Shown piece after piece: positions 35,760-47,500 of a DNA stretch of 64,000 nt. The DNA is from Deroplatys truncata (lineage: Eukaryota > Arthropoda > Insecta > Mantodea > Mantidae). The position numbers were made by a program, and so were the translations under genes. The notes beneath the pieces were generated by a model, which searched no databases, was not told where the DNA came from, and was given only the letters and a program-made list of their open reading frames with translations. The stretch covers positions 415,905,198 through 415,969,197 of the forward strand of contig CM060990.1 in NCBI GenBank assembly GCA_030765065.1. The letters are read 5' to 3'. Numbering within the stretch: the stretch's first letter is position 1; each line of letters opens with the position of its first letter.

Positions 35760-36990
35760 CTCTATAAAACATGCTGGAGTGTCTTCAGAGTATGGTAAAT
35801 ACCTATTCCAGTGCTCTAAATGCTACTAAACGTCATCAAAATACCTATGCCTGTGCCTAAAAGACAATAAACGCGCTTCAAAATAGCCTAAAAGTATTAA
35901 AAATATCTCTGTTAATATCCTACATGTCCATAAATGTATCCAAAAGCGCCTTCAAATGCTCAAGATGCTAGCGCCAGTGCCCGAAATTCCTATAAAAGTT
36001 CCCAAAATGTCTGTTTTATTGACCGAAGGCCCAAAACTTGCCCAAAATACTGTGGCAATTCCAGAATTGCTCAAAAAATTACCCCGAAACATCTGTTAAT
36101 ACCAGAATTCTCCTAAAATGATCGAAAATACTGCCTGTAAAAGGACGCTAAAATACCTGTTCCACAGCCCAAAATACTAATAAAACTCTAGTAAAATAAT
36201 CCAAAAGCGTCCAGTGTACCCAAAAACTGCTCAAAATATCTATATTATTATCAGAATTACCCAAAGAATTACCTAAATTACCTCTGTTAGTGCCAGAATT
36301 ACCAATAATACTGACAAGAATCGCTTCAAAATATTTTGAAATGTCTTAAATCCTGTACCAATATTATGAAAATTCCTGCCGCAGTTTCCAAAATATCTTT
36401 CAAATGCCTGAAATTCCCCTGCTCTATTCCAGAATATCCTAAAAGCCTATGCCAATACCTGGTCCATAGCCTAAAATACCTCTTAGGAGCTCAAAGTGCT
36501 CCTACCAGAATCCACCAAAACGCCTGTAAAAGCTTCAAAATTGTTTAAAACTGCATAAAATACCTTCAAAATGTTCCAAAACGTCTTCAACACCTGTACC
36601 AATATCGGCAGTACCTGTTGCAATTTCTAAAATACCTTAAAATTTTTCCAAACGGTCCTAGAATCTGTATCAATATCAGAAATACCTGCAGCACTACTTA
36701 AAATACATTAAAATGCCTCGAAATGTCCTAAAGACATACATCATTACCATGAAAATAATTGCTCCAGTTTCTAAAATGCCTTCGAGAATGTCAATAAACG
36801 ATTGAAATACCTGAAATGTCCCTGCCAGTGTTCCGCAATATCTCTAAAAGCCTGTAAAGGGATGCTAAAATGCCTAATCCACAGCCCCAACATACCTTTA
36901 GAACACCAGTAAAACAAACTAAAGTGGCTCAATATGGCCCGTAAGTGCTTCCCCAAAATAGCTGCAGCTATGGCAGATCTAAAAATACCT
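35760..36990 (+). repeat. Long degenerate minisatellite (AAAATACCTG-type)
   Basis: Over 1.2 kb the sequence cycles through variants of CCTAAAATGCC, AAAATACCTGTACCAAT and CCAAAATGTC. A larger weak period of about 80 bp can be seen at 36590-36780 (CTGTACCAATATC...TACCTG...TTCTAAAATACCTTAAAA). No two units are identical. There is no sustained coding frame. Confidence 0.6.
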
Positions 36991-38596
36991 CCTAAGATTG
37001 CTTGAAAAGACTGTAAAAAGAAAGCCTGTATTTCGCTGTAAAATATAAGTGCTACTCTAAAGGCATGGAATAAATGGAATTATAAATGACTAAAAGCAAC
37101 AAAACGAGATAAATTTCTGTGAAAGTCCATTACATTAGTCTACAAACAAGAGAAACTTTATAGCTTAGGTCCACAGTATTAACCACTTGCTTAGGCTCAT
37201 TCCTCATAGGAAAGTGTTGTTATACATCATACATCTCCAATGAACGCTAAATTGTTTCTAGAACCAGCCTCAAACACCTTCAGCACAGCCCATGCCTATT
37301 ACCTATCTCTCTCATGTATCACAAGTTCTCTGCGCCAGCTCTGTTGTACCTATACTACTGTCATCCTGAAAAAGAGGTGCGGCTTAGAGAATGCAATATG
37401 AAATCCCAAACTAATCAGTATATCTATTCAGTATGATGACAGGAAGCGAAATACCGTGTAGTGTTTTAAGTACTACTACTTCTACTATTACCACCACCAA
37501 CACCACCACCACTACTACTGCTAATACTACTACTACTACTATTAGAACAACCCCTTCTTCTACTACCACTACTACAAGTACTATTACCACCTCGGTGTGC
37601 ACATGTAATTGGTATGAGTATAAAAGCAGACGTCATGTTAACTGAGAGGACACAAATTCTCCAATCGTGGCTTGGAGCAGGCCAGAAAAAGATGAGTGAA
37701 ACAACGCTGTTTACTCAGGGTTTAAAATCATAGCATTTAAAGGCATGTAATCAAGTAGTACTTCCGAAGAAGTACATTATCTTAAAACGAAAGCCGCGTT
37801 TAAATTTCTGTTGTATATGCTATCGGCTACATGACATTTCAAACGCACAGCATGTAATTCAATATTTACAATCGTAGCGGTCAAATTCATGATAAATATT
37901 TCTGGGGGAGTTTGTTACTTCAACATGTTGAGTTTTAAAAATTGTATTTTATATGTTCTCGATTCCGATTTTAATGCTCAGCGTGTAATATTATTTGACG
38001 ATATAAGTGCATCTACATCTGAGTATTATTTCTCGATGACTACGTTATACGTGTTCAATTCAAATTGTACCAATTGTATGTTCTGAACGCGCACTAGTGG
38101 ATAGAAATGCGAGATGATTATGGAACTTCCAGCTTCTATATACGCATAATGCTAAGTGATTAATGTACTGAAAGTTTAATTTCGTAATGTACACTGACGC
38201 GCACAAACAGGGCGTATTCTCCAGGATCGCATTAGTGTTTTTCCCTCCGAAAAGCTTTCTACCTTCAGATAGCCAATCTTTTTCTGCAACCAGCAGCCAT
38301 CAATACTCTATCTGAATTGCCTGAAATACATTTCAAGGATACAAACCGAACGAATGAACACTGTTATAATTTTAAATGAAATGAAGGGTTGTTTGGAATA
38401 CCGTATCTGCGAAGTTCCGCCACAATTGATATAACCAGAAAGGCTAAACCAGATATGGGGAGCTTGAGCTCCTAGGGACCATAACAAACCCACACATCCA
38501 ATACCCCTTCCACGCACTGTCCTTATAGACATTCATTCGCCACGACGACGGACAACAAACTATTTACAGCGACGGTCCGTGTGATATAGTTTAGTA
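36991..38596. other. Intergenic DNA with (ACT/ACC)n tract
   Basis: A degenerate (ACT)n/(ACC)n microsatellite lies at about 37476-37590 and creates a false poly-Thr frame. I recognise nothing else before the zinc-finger exon at 38597. Confidence 0.5.
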
Positions 38597-38788
38597 ATGA
38601 ACATGGCAAACTCCAGACAGCGATATTACTTCAATAAAACTTGGGAAAAGGATGAATTTTGTATTCTGGAAGGCAACGAAGATGCTTGTTTATTGTGTGC
38701 TACACGGTTCCGCCATGTGAAACATTATAATGTCAGACAGCATTCAAATCTTTACAAGAAAATGACTACGGACATAATAAACTTACAG
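38597..38788 (+). pseudogene. GTF2IRD2/ZBED-like hAT-derived gene, zinc-finger exon
   Basis: An ATG opens 64 codons. YYFNKTWEKDEFCILEGNEDACLLC is followed by a His-rich segment with HYNVRQHSNLYKK. This is the N-terminal BED-like finger of hAT-derived GTF2IRD2/FAM200/ZBED-type proteins (a WExxYxF segment, CxxC, then HYxxxH). The frame ends at CAG with GTATGA, a good splice donor at 38789. The transposase part of the same family lies at 58137-59030, beyond the Polinton. The exon itself is intact but the downstream part is broken. Confidence 0.65.
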
Positions 38789-38887
38789 GTATGATTGAAA
38801 ATACTTAGTCATATTGCCAGAGGAACATATTCATGATATACTTTTAACGTATAGTAGGTAATGTGAAGCGAGTTAATACCCATAAAT

Positions 38888-38893
38888 GAAATA
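38888..38893. other. Polinton target site duplication, left (GAAATA)
   Basis: Identical to the six bases at 58102-58107, immediately outside the opposite TIR. Six-base duplications are the rule for Polintons. Confidence 0.93.
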
Positions 38894-39045
38894 AGTAGTA
38901 TAAGTCCCGGATGAGCCAATTGGATTAACGATAATCCTGCCGCTAGGGGCGCTAGTGTCGCTAGTGTCGCTGCGTGCGTCGGCGGCAGGTTTGAAAAGCG
39001 CCATGAGCGGAAGGATTATCGTTATTGCAATTGGTTCACCCGGGA
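38894..39045 (+). repeat. Polinton left terminal inverted repeat, 152 bp
   Basis: It pairs with 57950-58101 in inverted orientation with about 93-95 percent identity. Beyond the outermost 11 bases the repeat is an imperfect palindrome: the outer TCCCGGATGAGCCAATTG is mirrored at the inner end by TCCCGGGTGAACCAATTG, and both continue with ATAACGATAATCC or a close variant. A single strand could form a long hairpin. Confidence 0.93.
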
Positions 39046-39852
39046 CGAGCTAAAAGAATTGAGGATTAGGGAAAGATGAACGAAAAACAGGAAGTGACGT
39101 GGAGTGTTTTGATTGGTAAAAATAAGATGAAATGTGATTGGTTGGTTAATTCGGGTGGAAGATGAAGGAAGGAAGATAAAAGAGAATCGAGGACACGTGA
39201 TGGAGAGGAGCGGGGTGGCGAGGTGTTGTCTGTGCGGAGGTCGGGACTGAAAGAGGGAAAAGATGGCGAGCGAGGGATAAAAAGTATAACAGAAAGTGAC
39301 GTGTGAAGTTGTGATTGGTGGGAATAAGAAGTGATGTTATTGGTGGAAAGGAGCAAATGAAAGTTGTTGATTGGTAAGAATAAGAGAGATTATGATTGGT
39401 GGAAAGAAAAAGGTGTGGGAGTGGGGTATGTTGGAGGTGATGGGTTCATCCGGGACGAGTTAAAAGAATTGAGGATTAGCGAAAGATGAAGAAAAAACAG
39501 GAAGTGACGTGGAGTGTTTTGATTGGTAAAAATAAGACGAAATGTGATTCTTTGGTTAATTTGGGTGGAAGATGAAGGAAGGAAGATGAAAGAGTATGGA
39601 GGACACGTGATGGAGAGGAGCTGGGTGGCGAGGTGCTGTGTGTGCGGAGGTTGGGACTGAAACAGGGAAAAGATGGCGAACGAGGGATAAAAAGTATAAC
39701 AGAAAGTGACGTGTGAAGTTGTGATTGGTGGGAATAAGAAGTGATGTTATTGGTGGAAAGGAGCAAATGAAAGTTGTTGATTGGTAAGAATAAGAGAGAT
39801 TATGATTGGTGGAAAGAAAAAGGTGTGGGAGTGGGGTATGTTGGAGGTGATG
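39033..39852. repeat. Two direct 410-bp subterminal repeats
   Basis: Copies at 39033-39442 and 39443-39852 begin with the inner TIR end GGTTCA.CCGGGACGAG and run for 410 bp at about 93 percent identity. Each contains about six ATTGGT motifs (inverted CCAAT boxes) and two AGTGACGTG motifs (CRE-like). A third copy without the TIR scrap lies at 40923-41318. The minus strand has a 96-codon frame in all three, but it is explained by purine-rich composition. Confidence 0.9.
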
Positions 39853-39860
39853 GGAAAGGT

Positions 39861-39917
39861 AAGTTTTGCTAGCAACAAGATTTGCAAAAGCCTGTGGAGA
39901 ACTCATCAGCAATTTTT
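39861..39917 (+). repeat. Fragment of the right-arm OB-like gene, copy 1
   Basis: The stretch AAGTTTTGCTAGCAACAAGA and the following 35 bases match 57079-57130, within the gene at 56916-57233, on the same strand. The reading frame is not maintained here. Confidence 0.75.
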
Positions 39918-39949
39918 GAACGTTGGATGGTGGTTTTGTTGAGTGCATA

Positions 39950-40260
39950 GAGAGCTGGGGCGATATGAGATGCGGTGGTGAAAATGGGAACTAAACAAGA
40001 TGGTTGAGACAAGAGGTTTAAGGACGAGAAAATTTCGAGGTTAGTGGTGAACATGGCGGTCGCAAGAGGTGGGGGCAAGGAGACGCGGTGGTGAGAATGG
40101 GAACTAAAAGAAGATGGCGGTAGCAAGAGTTTAGAAGAGCAGATTTTGAGGTTAAAATAGTCGGAACTAAAAATGGCGGAGGGTGGGCGACAAGGAGATG
40201 CGGTGAGAACTAAACAAGATGGCGGACGCAAGAGGAGTGTAAGGAGATTTGAGGTTACAG
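39950..40260. repeat. Array of AAGATGGCGG-type motifs, first block
   Basis: Units of roughly 100-120 bp repeat the order GGAGATGCGGTGGTGA, AATGGGAACTAAA, CAAGATGGCGG, GCAAGAGG and GAGGTTA. The core AAGATGGCGG matches the YY1/Pleiohomeotic-type consensus. No frame is coding. Confidence 0.75.
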
Positions 40261-40679
40261 TACCAAAACACGAAAGGATATATTGCTACGCCAAGCAGGC
40301 CCGAAAAATAATTATGCGTGTGGTACTTACCTGTTACTGGTGTTGATGCGTTACCAAAAGCGCAGCAGCTTCACGCGACGCGAAAAAAATAAAAGCAAAC
40401 TGTTTTTGAAAATGCTTAACCAGCTTTAAGATCAACCAACATCACTACGCACTGATATACCTAGGTTTTTTAAAGCGGTACAGACGCCCTTTGCACAGAC
40501 GTAATTTAACTATACCAAAAACCTGGTACTGGACCATCGTAATGGTCGCTAGCGTACGTAGGAGCAGGGTTCTCATAGCCGGTCGAAAGCGGTCAAAAAA
40601 GTGTACGACGTAGGTGTTCACAGTAGCTGCTGTCGAGTCAACCGTCGAGGTGTGAATGAACGAGATCTGTTCTTGCCGG
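40261..40679. other. Unique segment inside the left arm
   Basis: This 400-bp interval, including CAAGCAGGCCCG and GGTCGAAAGCGGTC strings, separates the two motif arrays. I see no gene in it. Confidence 0.4.
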
Positions 40680-41318
40680 CAATCTGGTTCGGAGATGAGA
40701 GGCGCGGTGGTAAAAATGGGAACTAAATAAGATGGCGGAGGTATGAAGTTGAGGTTAAAATATGAGGTAAACGTGGAGAGCTTAAACTAAGATGGCGGTG
40801 GCGTGGTGGTGAAAATGGGAACTAAACAAGATGGCGGAGGCAAGAAGTGGAGGGACGAAGAGGTTTGAGGTTAGGGTCAACATGCGAAAGTTGTCGAACG
40901 CAACAGATGGTGACGAGGAGATAGAATTGAGGATTAGGAAAAGATGAAGGAAAAACAGGAAGTGACGTGGAGTGTTTTGATTGGTAAAAATAAGACGAAA
41001 TGTGATTGGTTCGTTAATTCGGGTGGAAGATGAAGGAAGGAAGTTAAAAGAGTATGGAGGACACGTAATGGAGAGGAGCGGAGCGGCGAGGTGTTGTCTG
41101 TGCGGAGGTTGGGACTGAAAGAGGGAAAAGATGGCGAACGAGGGATAAAAAGTATAACAGAAAGTGACGTGTGAAGTTGTGATTGGTGGGAATAAGAAGT
41201 GGTGTTATTGGTGGAAAGGAACAAATGAAAGTTGTTGATTGGTAAGACTAAGAGAGATTATGATTGGTGGAAAGAAAAAGGTGTGGGAGTGGGGTATGTT
41301 GGAGGTGATGGAAAAGGT
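40680..41318. repeat. Second AAGATGGCGG array and third copy of the 410-bp repeat
   Basis: The stretch from 40680 to 40922 repeats the GGAACTAAA...AAGATGGCGG units. 40923-41318 is the third copy of the ATTGG/TGACGTG-rich repeat, about 93 percent identical to the first two. Confidence 0.85.
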
Positions 41319-41371
41319 AAGTTTTGCTACCAACAAGATTTGCAAAAGCCTCACCAGAACTCATCAGCAAT
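41319..41371 (+). repeat. Fragment of the right-arm OB-like gene, copy 2
   Basis: This stretch differs from 57079-57130 at only four of 52 positions by my count, closer than the copy at 39861. It follows the third subterminal repeat, as the first fragment follows the second repeat. Confidence 0.8.
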
Positions 41372-42859
41372 TTTAAATAACTAGTGTTTCGGGGTTTTCT
41401 CTGGTTGGTAGACGAATGCAAGCTGTTTCTGCTTTTTCATAGGTTTTCCCTGGTTGGTAGGCGTTTGCTGTAGTGGTTGACGAAGCCCTTTCTAATTTTC
41501 GTGGTTGTTCCTGCCCGGTAGGCAAATGATGAAGTTTTGCCTTGGCGGCGCACGGATACTAGGCACATACTCGCACACACACACACATTCACACACACAT
41601 ACATTCGCTCACAAACTCTTTTCATTTTTCGGGCTTTTAAAAAATTAAATAGGCACACACTATAATAGTAGCGTATAAAAAATTTAACAAACAAAATCCA
41701 CACAATCACAAAACTGAAAATGTATATATATTTTAACACAAAAGTGTGCAGTGTAAAATAAAATCAAAATTAAATAGGCACACACACACATTTAATAGTA
41801 ACGATACCGCTTGATAAGGCATAAATTGCACGTTGTTTGTTAGGGCAATGCATGTTGAAAGTTGGTGTACTGGGAAGTGCATGTTGAAAGTTAGCACACA
41901 GGCAAGCTGGGTCGCGCTGTGTCAGCATGGTTCCCACGGCCAGGTTTCATGCTAGCGCGCAGATTGCACGAAGTGTACAGTACGTGCTTCCCGTATGATG
42001 GCCAAACACAGACACAGACACAGCTGTGATAGCTTGTCGGCTTATTTCATGTTCATATTCCTTTTCCTTTTCGTTTAGAGGTATTGTTTATTTGTTTTTC
42101 ATGGCAATACGTTTTTGGCATAAGTTTTTTGCATTAATTTTATATAACGGATTGCGAAAATGGAAGTTCTTTTATTAGTTGCTTTAAATCCTTGTCATTA
42201 CATTTATGCCTTCCAAGAAACACTAAACTAGCCGTATCTTTAAATCAGATTTCGACAAAGTAATTAACCTTCATAGTGAGAATAGAGGGAATTACTTTCG
42301 GTGAAAAATACCATAGTTATCACATGTATAATCATCAAATTTGTGACAACAACGCTAAGTGTCGAGTTAGCTATACTCACTATTCTTGCAATTTTAAAAC
42401 GATTAAGGAACTATATAAGTTTAAACCAATATTAACAAATTTCTCGTAATCCCAGAATTTATTAATCATAGTTGTAATATTTTTCACAACTGCATGTAAT
42501 AATATTGATTTAGGGGCTTTTAGTAATTTGCTATTCGTTCTAAAACCTTTTATATTGTAAGCTGGACAACTGTGGACCTGTGCATCCAATAAACATTCAC
42601 ATGCACATTAGTATAAACTTCCCTACAGTGTTTTATATACAATTTTACAAGTTGTTTTAAGAAATTGTTAAATTTGGGTACCGAAAAAAAAATAAAGATA
42701 CGGTTTTCCAAAGATTTCGAAAGAACTAAGTTGCTGTATCAAAATTTTCTTGTTACAAATTGTGCATTTATTTCTTAAGGAAACCAGGAATACAGATTGT
42801 TTATAAATTTAGCGTGCACCGATCTATATTTTCAACTTTTACGCCTACGTTTCTCGTGA
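41372..42859. other. Left-arm DNA with short repeats and (CA)n tracts
   Basis: A CTGGTTGGTAG(A/G)CG motif repeats at 41400-41530. TTAAATAGGCACACAC recurs at 41645 and 41772. GTGCATGTTGAAAGTT-like strings repeat at 41850-41890. No gene is seen. Confidence 0.5.
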
Positions 42860-43520
42860 ATAAACACCATTGCTGAAGAGGTTGCTATTTCTACTCTCTC
42901 TACCACGTAAATAGAAGGTATAGGAGGTATGCATTGCATCCAAATATTCAATATTGAGATTTCACTGGAAAACTAAATGCTTGTTTTGAGGACCCCTGAA
43001 TAAAAAACATTTTTAAAAAATTCTGCGTGTGTGTGTCTGTGTGTATGTGTCAGAGCAGCATAACTAAAAATGAAAAGTCGGATAAATACTAAACTTGGTA
43101 TTTAGGTTGAGTACCTTCCAAAGATACGACACAGAGATGTTCAAGAAAGTCCCTCCATTCCAAACTACCCTTTACATGAACTATTTTCCGAAATGTTTTA
43201 TTTTCTAAAACTGTCTCTGACGATTTTAATTACAACACCATATATTAAAGACATTCATATGAAAAATAAAATGTATATCTTGAATTTTGTGAAAACAGCC
43301 TGTGAAGTCCTCTTGATTCGGAAGAAATTTTCTATGATCTTGTATAACTGCTAAGGATTGAGGAAAACATACAATACAAAAAGTTTAGATCTCTTTAAAA
43401 ACACACAATTTATTTGAAAAAACTTTTTTTGTGACGTAAGCTATTTCCGAGATATCTGTTATAAATCGTTCAAATTGTTCAATGCTTAGCCATTCTTTTA
43501 AAGTCATGTCGCTTTTCAGT
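42860..43520 (-). repeat. Repeat C plus one 120-bp unit, inserted in the Polinton
   Basis: Inverted relative to 26010-27420. First comes one 120-bp-type unit (TCTCTACCACGTAAATAGAAGG...TTTCACTGGAAAACTAAATGC). A CAGAGCAGCATAACTAAAAATG string follows, then the body of repeat C out to about 43500. It documents that this repeat family is mobile and entered the Polinton. Confidence 0.7.
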
Positions 43521-44221
43521 TCTTGCTCGCCATGTTCATGGAAAGAATTTAGAATTTTAAGGCCGGTGTATAGCGTCCCTTTGTATGTATATCGGATGTG
43601 TAATGCAGCTATTTCCCGAAAAGTTTATCTGGATTAAAAGTAAACTTTCGTACTCACCTATAAGATGTAGAGGGTAAAGGTGATACGAATGTAACACTTC
43701 AGAATTTTTTATTCTGCAGTTGGTGTTACTCCTTAAAAAGGAAGTATCTGTTGATTCTATTTAATTGTTACATTTTACATAACACGTATGCACAGCACAA
43801 CACAAAAAACACTACACACGACACTGATAGTTTTAAATATTTGACACTGATGTTGAAGTTGAGGCAGGGTACTGTTTTTAACTCCACACGCAACATGCAA
43901 GAGTACGTGAATGACCGTGTGCTGATAAAGCAGTCGATGTGTGTTTCAAAATGGCAGCCACGGTTAAAAGACCGTGGGAACGGATGCTGACAAGGCAGCG
44001 GTGTTTAAAGAGTTGCGAACGGATGCTCGTCAACGAGAAAATCTTTTAAATGCGGTTTTATGGTCGATGGTAGGGAAAAGTGCAGCGGTGGATGGATGGA
44101 TGGTGTGACCGGAAATGACTGCGTTTACAACTTGACAAGCTGTGGCGAAATAAGGCGTCAGGATTTTTAATGAGGCATTTAACTCGACGCGCATGCTGAA
44201 ACAGCGGTTGCGATAAGCGAA
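43521..44221. other. Left-arm DNA upstream of the polymerase gene
   Basis: No gene is seen. A short direct repeat GGGAACGGATGCT / GCGAACGGATGCT lies near 43976 and 44016. Confidence 0.4.
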
Positions 44222-44260
44222 CTTATAAAACCCAGTGCCAAGAGCAGCCGGCGGTAGTGA
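44222..44260 (+). promoter_or_regulatory. Candidate core promoter of the Polinton plus-strand genes
   Basis: A TTATAAAAC box at about 44222-44230 lies 280 bp upstream of the first polymerase ATG and is followed at normal spacing by AGAGCAGCCGG. No other plus-strand TATA box is as good between the left-arm repeats and the gene. Inferred from sequence only. Confidence 0.4.
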
Positions 44261-44510
44261 GAAACGGGAGCGATAGAGGATTTTGCTAAAAAAAATCGTG
44301 CTATTTGACCTGATATAAGTTTTAGAGCAATACGCGCACATGTGAGGTTGTCTTCATCGATCGGTATTGACCGTCGCCCTAGTGATAGCAGAACATACGC
44401 CGCAGCAGTTGTTCCCAGAGTGTTAAAGCCGAGAAAAATAGTTTAAAATAAAAACAAAATAGCAGCAGAACTTTGCAGGTAAAGAGCGATCGGTGCATTC
44501 GGCCGATAAG

Positions 44511-47500
44511 ATGGAGCCGCAACCCGGGGGAAGTCGCGATGACACCTTGCAGCCTACGTTCGAAATTATAGGGCACAAGCAGAGAATGCTGCCAAGGATT
44601 TTTTCCGGCTTTACAGAGTCTCAAATTACCGTAAACCCGGTTCACAGAGATGTTAACCCGGAGCAATGGGTATCGCATTTGTTTAACGATATTCTAAACT
44701 TTGCGAAAGAGAACCTGTTAGAAAACGAACCGAGATATTTAGGCATGTCCATAACAGACGAAAAGGAGGCGTCTAAAGCCTTCAATATAAGCGTAAGGCG
44801 CGTAGAGCAATTGAATGCGGATGTCATTGTTGGAAGCATCGAAAAAGTAATGCAAAGTAACCAACAATTCTTGCTAAGCGGACCTCTTCATGTAACGTTG
44901 GTGTAGACCAAGGAGGTCTCGGGTTCGTGCCACCAACCTTGCGATGCCTGTAGGGACAATAAAGGCATTGTCGAAATAGCCAACAAAGACAACTTGTGTT
45001 TAGCAAGAGCCATTGTTGTAGTTAAAGCCAAAGTGGATCGCGACGTCAACTATAAAACGATGACGCGCTCCAACTATCTGCAAAAATCCAAGGCCGTAGC
45101 CTTGTGTGCGAGCATCGGTCAAGGCCGCGACAGCTGTACGATAGATGACGCCAGACGCTTTGACGCTGCGTTAAAGGGCTACGCTGTGACGGTGTTTGGC
45201 GATCATACGGGGAAGCACGTGCTGTACGCGTCGGATAAGAAATGCGATAAATACATCGACGTCATGCTCCACGCCGGGCACTTTAATGCTATCGTGAACC
45301 TTCACAAGTGCTTTAAATGCAAATGGTATTGCCGCCGGTGTCATTATCCCTCGGCACACAAAAAAGAATTTCATAGGTGCGACGCCAGGTGTGCTAAATG
45401 CCATCAGCAGTGCGATGCGCGATTTGACGCCTACATACGCTGCGCCGGGTGCAACAGACATTTTAAGGGGCCGACATGCTTTGCAAACCACGCAAAGAAA
45501 GGCGTTTTTTACCCAAAGGGCTGTCGGTGTGCGATGTAGAAAAGGTGTGCACGTCTTGCAATAAGCTCGTGAATGCGAGGTACAGAAAAACCGCGCACGA
45601 GTGCGGGGAAAAGTACTGCTATCATTGCAAGACCACGTGAATTCTAACCACATGTGCTATATGCAGCCGTATGCCGCAAAGAACAAAAGAAACCGGTACG
45701 TGTTTATGTTTATCGACTTTGAATGCACGCAAAACATTCCATATACCGGCAAAAAGGACACATACGAGCATGTAACTAACTTTTGCGTGTTGTACCAAGC
45801 CTGCCCGCACTGCATCGACGAACGCCACAAGACGGCATACTGTACCGAATGCGGTTGCAACGAATGGGTGTTTATGGACGAGCCCGTGAAGCAGCTTTTC
45901 GAGCACATCGCGCAGGCGTGGTTCGAATCCTGGGACGTCTACGTCGTGGCACATAACCTCAGAGCTTACGACGGGCAGTTTTTATTAAAGTACATGGTGG
46001 CGCACTTAGACTGGGCGCCGGAGCTCATCATGATCGGAAGCAAGATCTACAGGATGAGGTACTGTGACGTCACATTTCTAGACTCGCTCAACTTCATACC
46101 CATGCCACTCTCCCGCTTTTCCAAGACCTTCGGATTGAAGGAATGCAAAGGTTATTTCCCGTACCTGTTTAACACGAAGGAAAACGAGCAGTACGTGGGT
46201 TCGATTCCCGACAAAAGGCATTACTGCCCGGAGGGCATGTCGGCGGAGGGTCGGAAAGCCTTCGAGCAGTGGCACGAAGAAAAGGCGTCCTCCGGGTACG
46301 TCTTCGACATGAGGGCGGAAATGGTGGCGTATTGCAAGATGGACGTATTTCTACTCAGTCAGGGAGTTTCCAAATTCAGAAGGGAATTCTTGGACGAGAA
46401 CGGAATAGACCCGTTCAGAGAATGCGTCACCATCGCGCAGGCGTGCATTGCGTGTATAGAAAGCGCTTCATGCCGCTTAAAAAAATTACCCTCTTGCCAT
46501 CGGGCGGGTATCGACTAGCGGACCGGCAGTCTCACGCCGCATGCATATGGCTAACTTGGCTAGAGATGCAAAACCGCATCGTCATCCAGCACGCCATGCG
46601 AGGACGCGCAGTTAAAATCGTGGGGCACAAGGTGGACGGGTACAGAGAGGCTGAAAAAACCGCGTACTTTTTCCACGGCTGCTTTTACCACGGCTGCAGG
46701 CGGTGCTTTCACAATCGCCATGCGGTGATATACAACTCGGGACACCAAACCATGACCTCCAGGTTAGAGAGCACCGAAAAGGTCACGGCCAAGATCAAGG
46801 CCTCCGGCTACGCCGTGGTGGAAATATGGGAGTGCGAGTTCAACGCCGCGATGGAGGCCAACCAGGACCTCGCGCGCCACGCAAGGGACTTTGCGGTACC
46901 GGAACCTCTGAACCCCAGAGACGCCTTCTACGGAGGTCGCACCATCTGCACCAAGACGTACTGCGAGGCGAAAGGGGACAGCAACATCTACTACTACGAC
47001 GTATGCAGCCTGTACCCGTACGTGAACAAGACGAAGCCCTACCCCGCGGGCCATCCCAAGATCCACGTGGATCGATTCCCGCGCTTGGAAGACGTGGGGG
47101 GCGGTTTGGTGAAGTGCGAGGTTCTACCGCCGCAACACCTGTACCACCCGGTGCTACCGACGCGCATCGGTGGCAAGCTCATATTCCCGCTATGTCGCGC
47201 TTGTGCGGAGGCGGACAACCAAGACGTGTGCCACCACGGTGAGCGCGAGAGGGCGTTGTCGGGTACCTGGGTGGTCGACGAGATGAAGGTCGCCCTGGAG
47301 GAGGGGTACCGCCTCCTCCGGGTCCACGAGATCTGGGAGTACGACGTGGTGCGGCATGAACCGACCACCGGAGTCAAGGGTCTCTTCGAGGACTACGTGA
47401 ATCAGTTCTTGAAGATCAAGACCGAAGCCTCCGGATGGCCCTCGGATTGCGAGGACCATGCCGCAAAGCAGCAGTACGTGGAGCAATTATTCGAACACGA

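Noticed and set aside
37433..37645. Poly-Thr frame
   Set aside because: Product of the (ACT/ACC)n microsatellite.
39066..41224. Three similar 96-codon minus-strand frames in the Polinton left arm
   Set aside because: The host DNA is a purine-rich 410-bp direct repeat, which lacks stops on that strand by composition. Differences among copies change amino acids freely.
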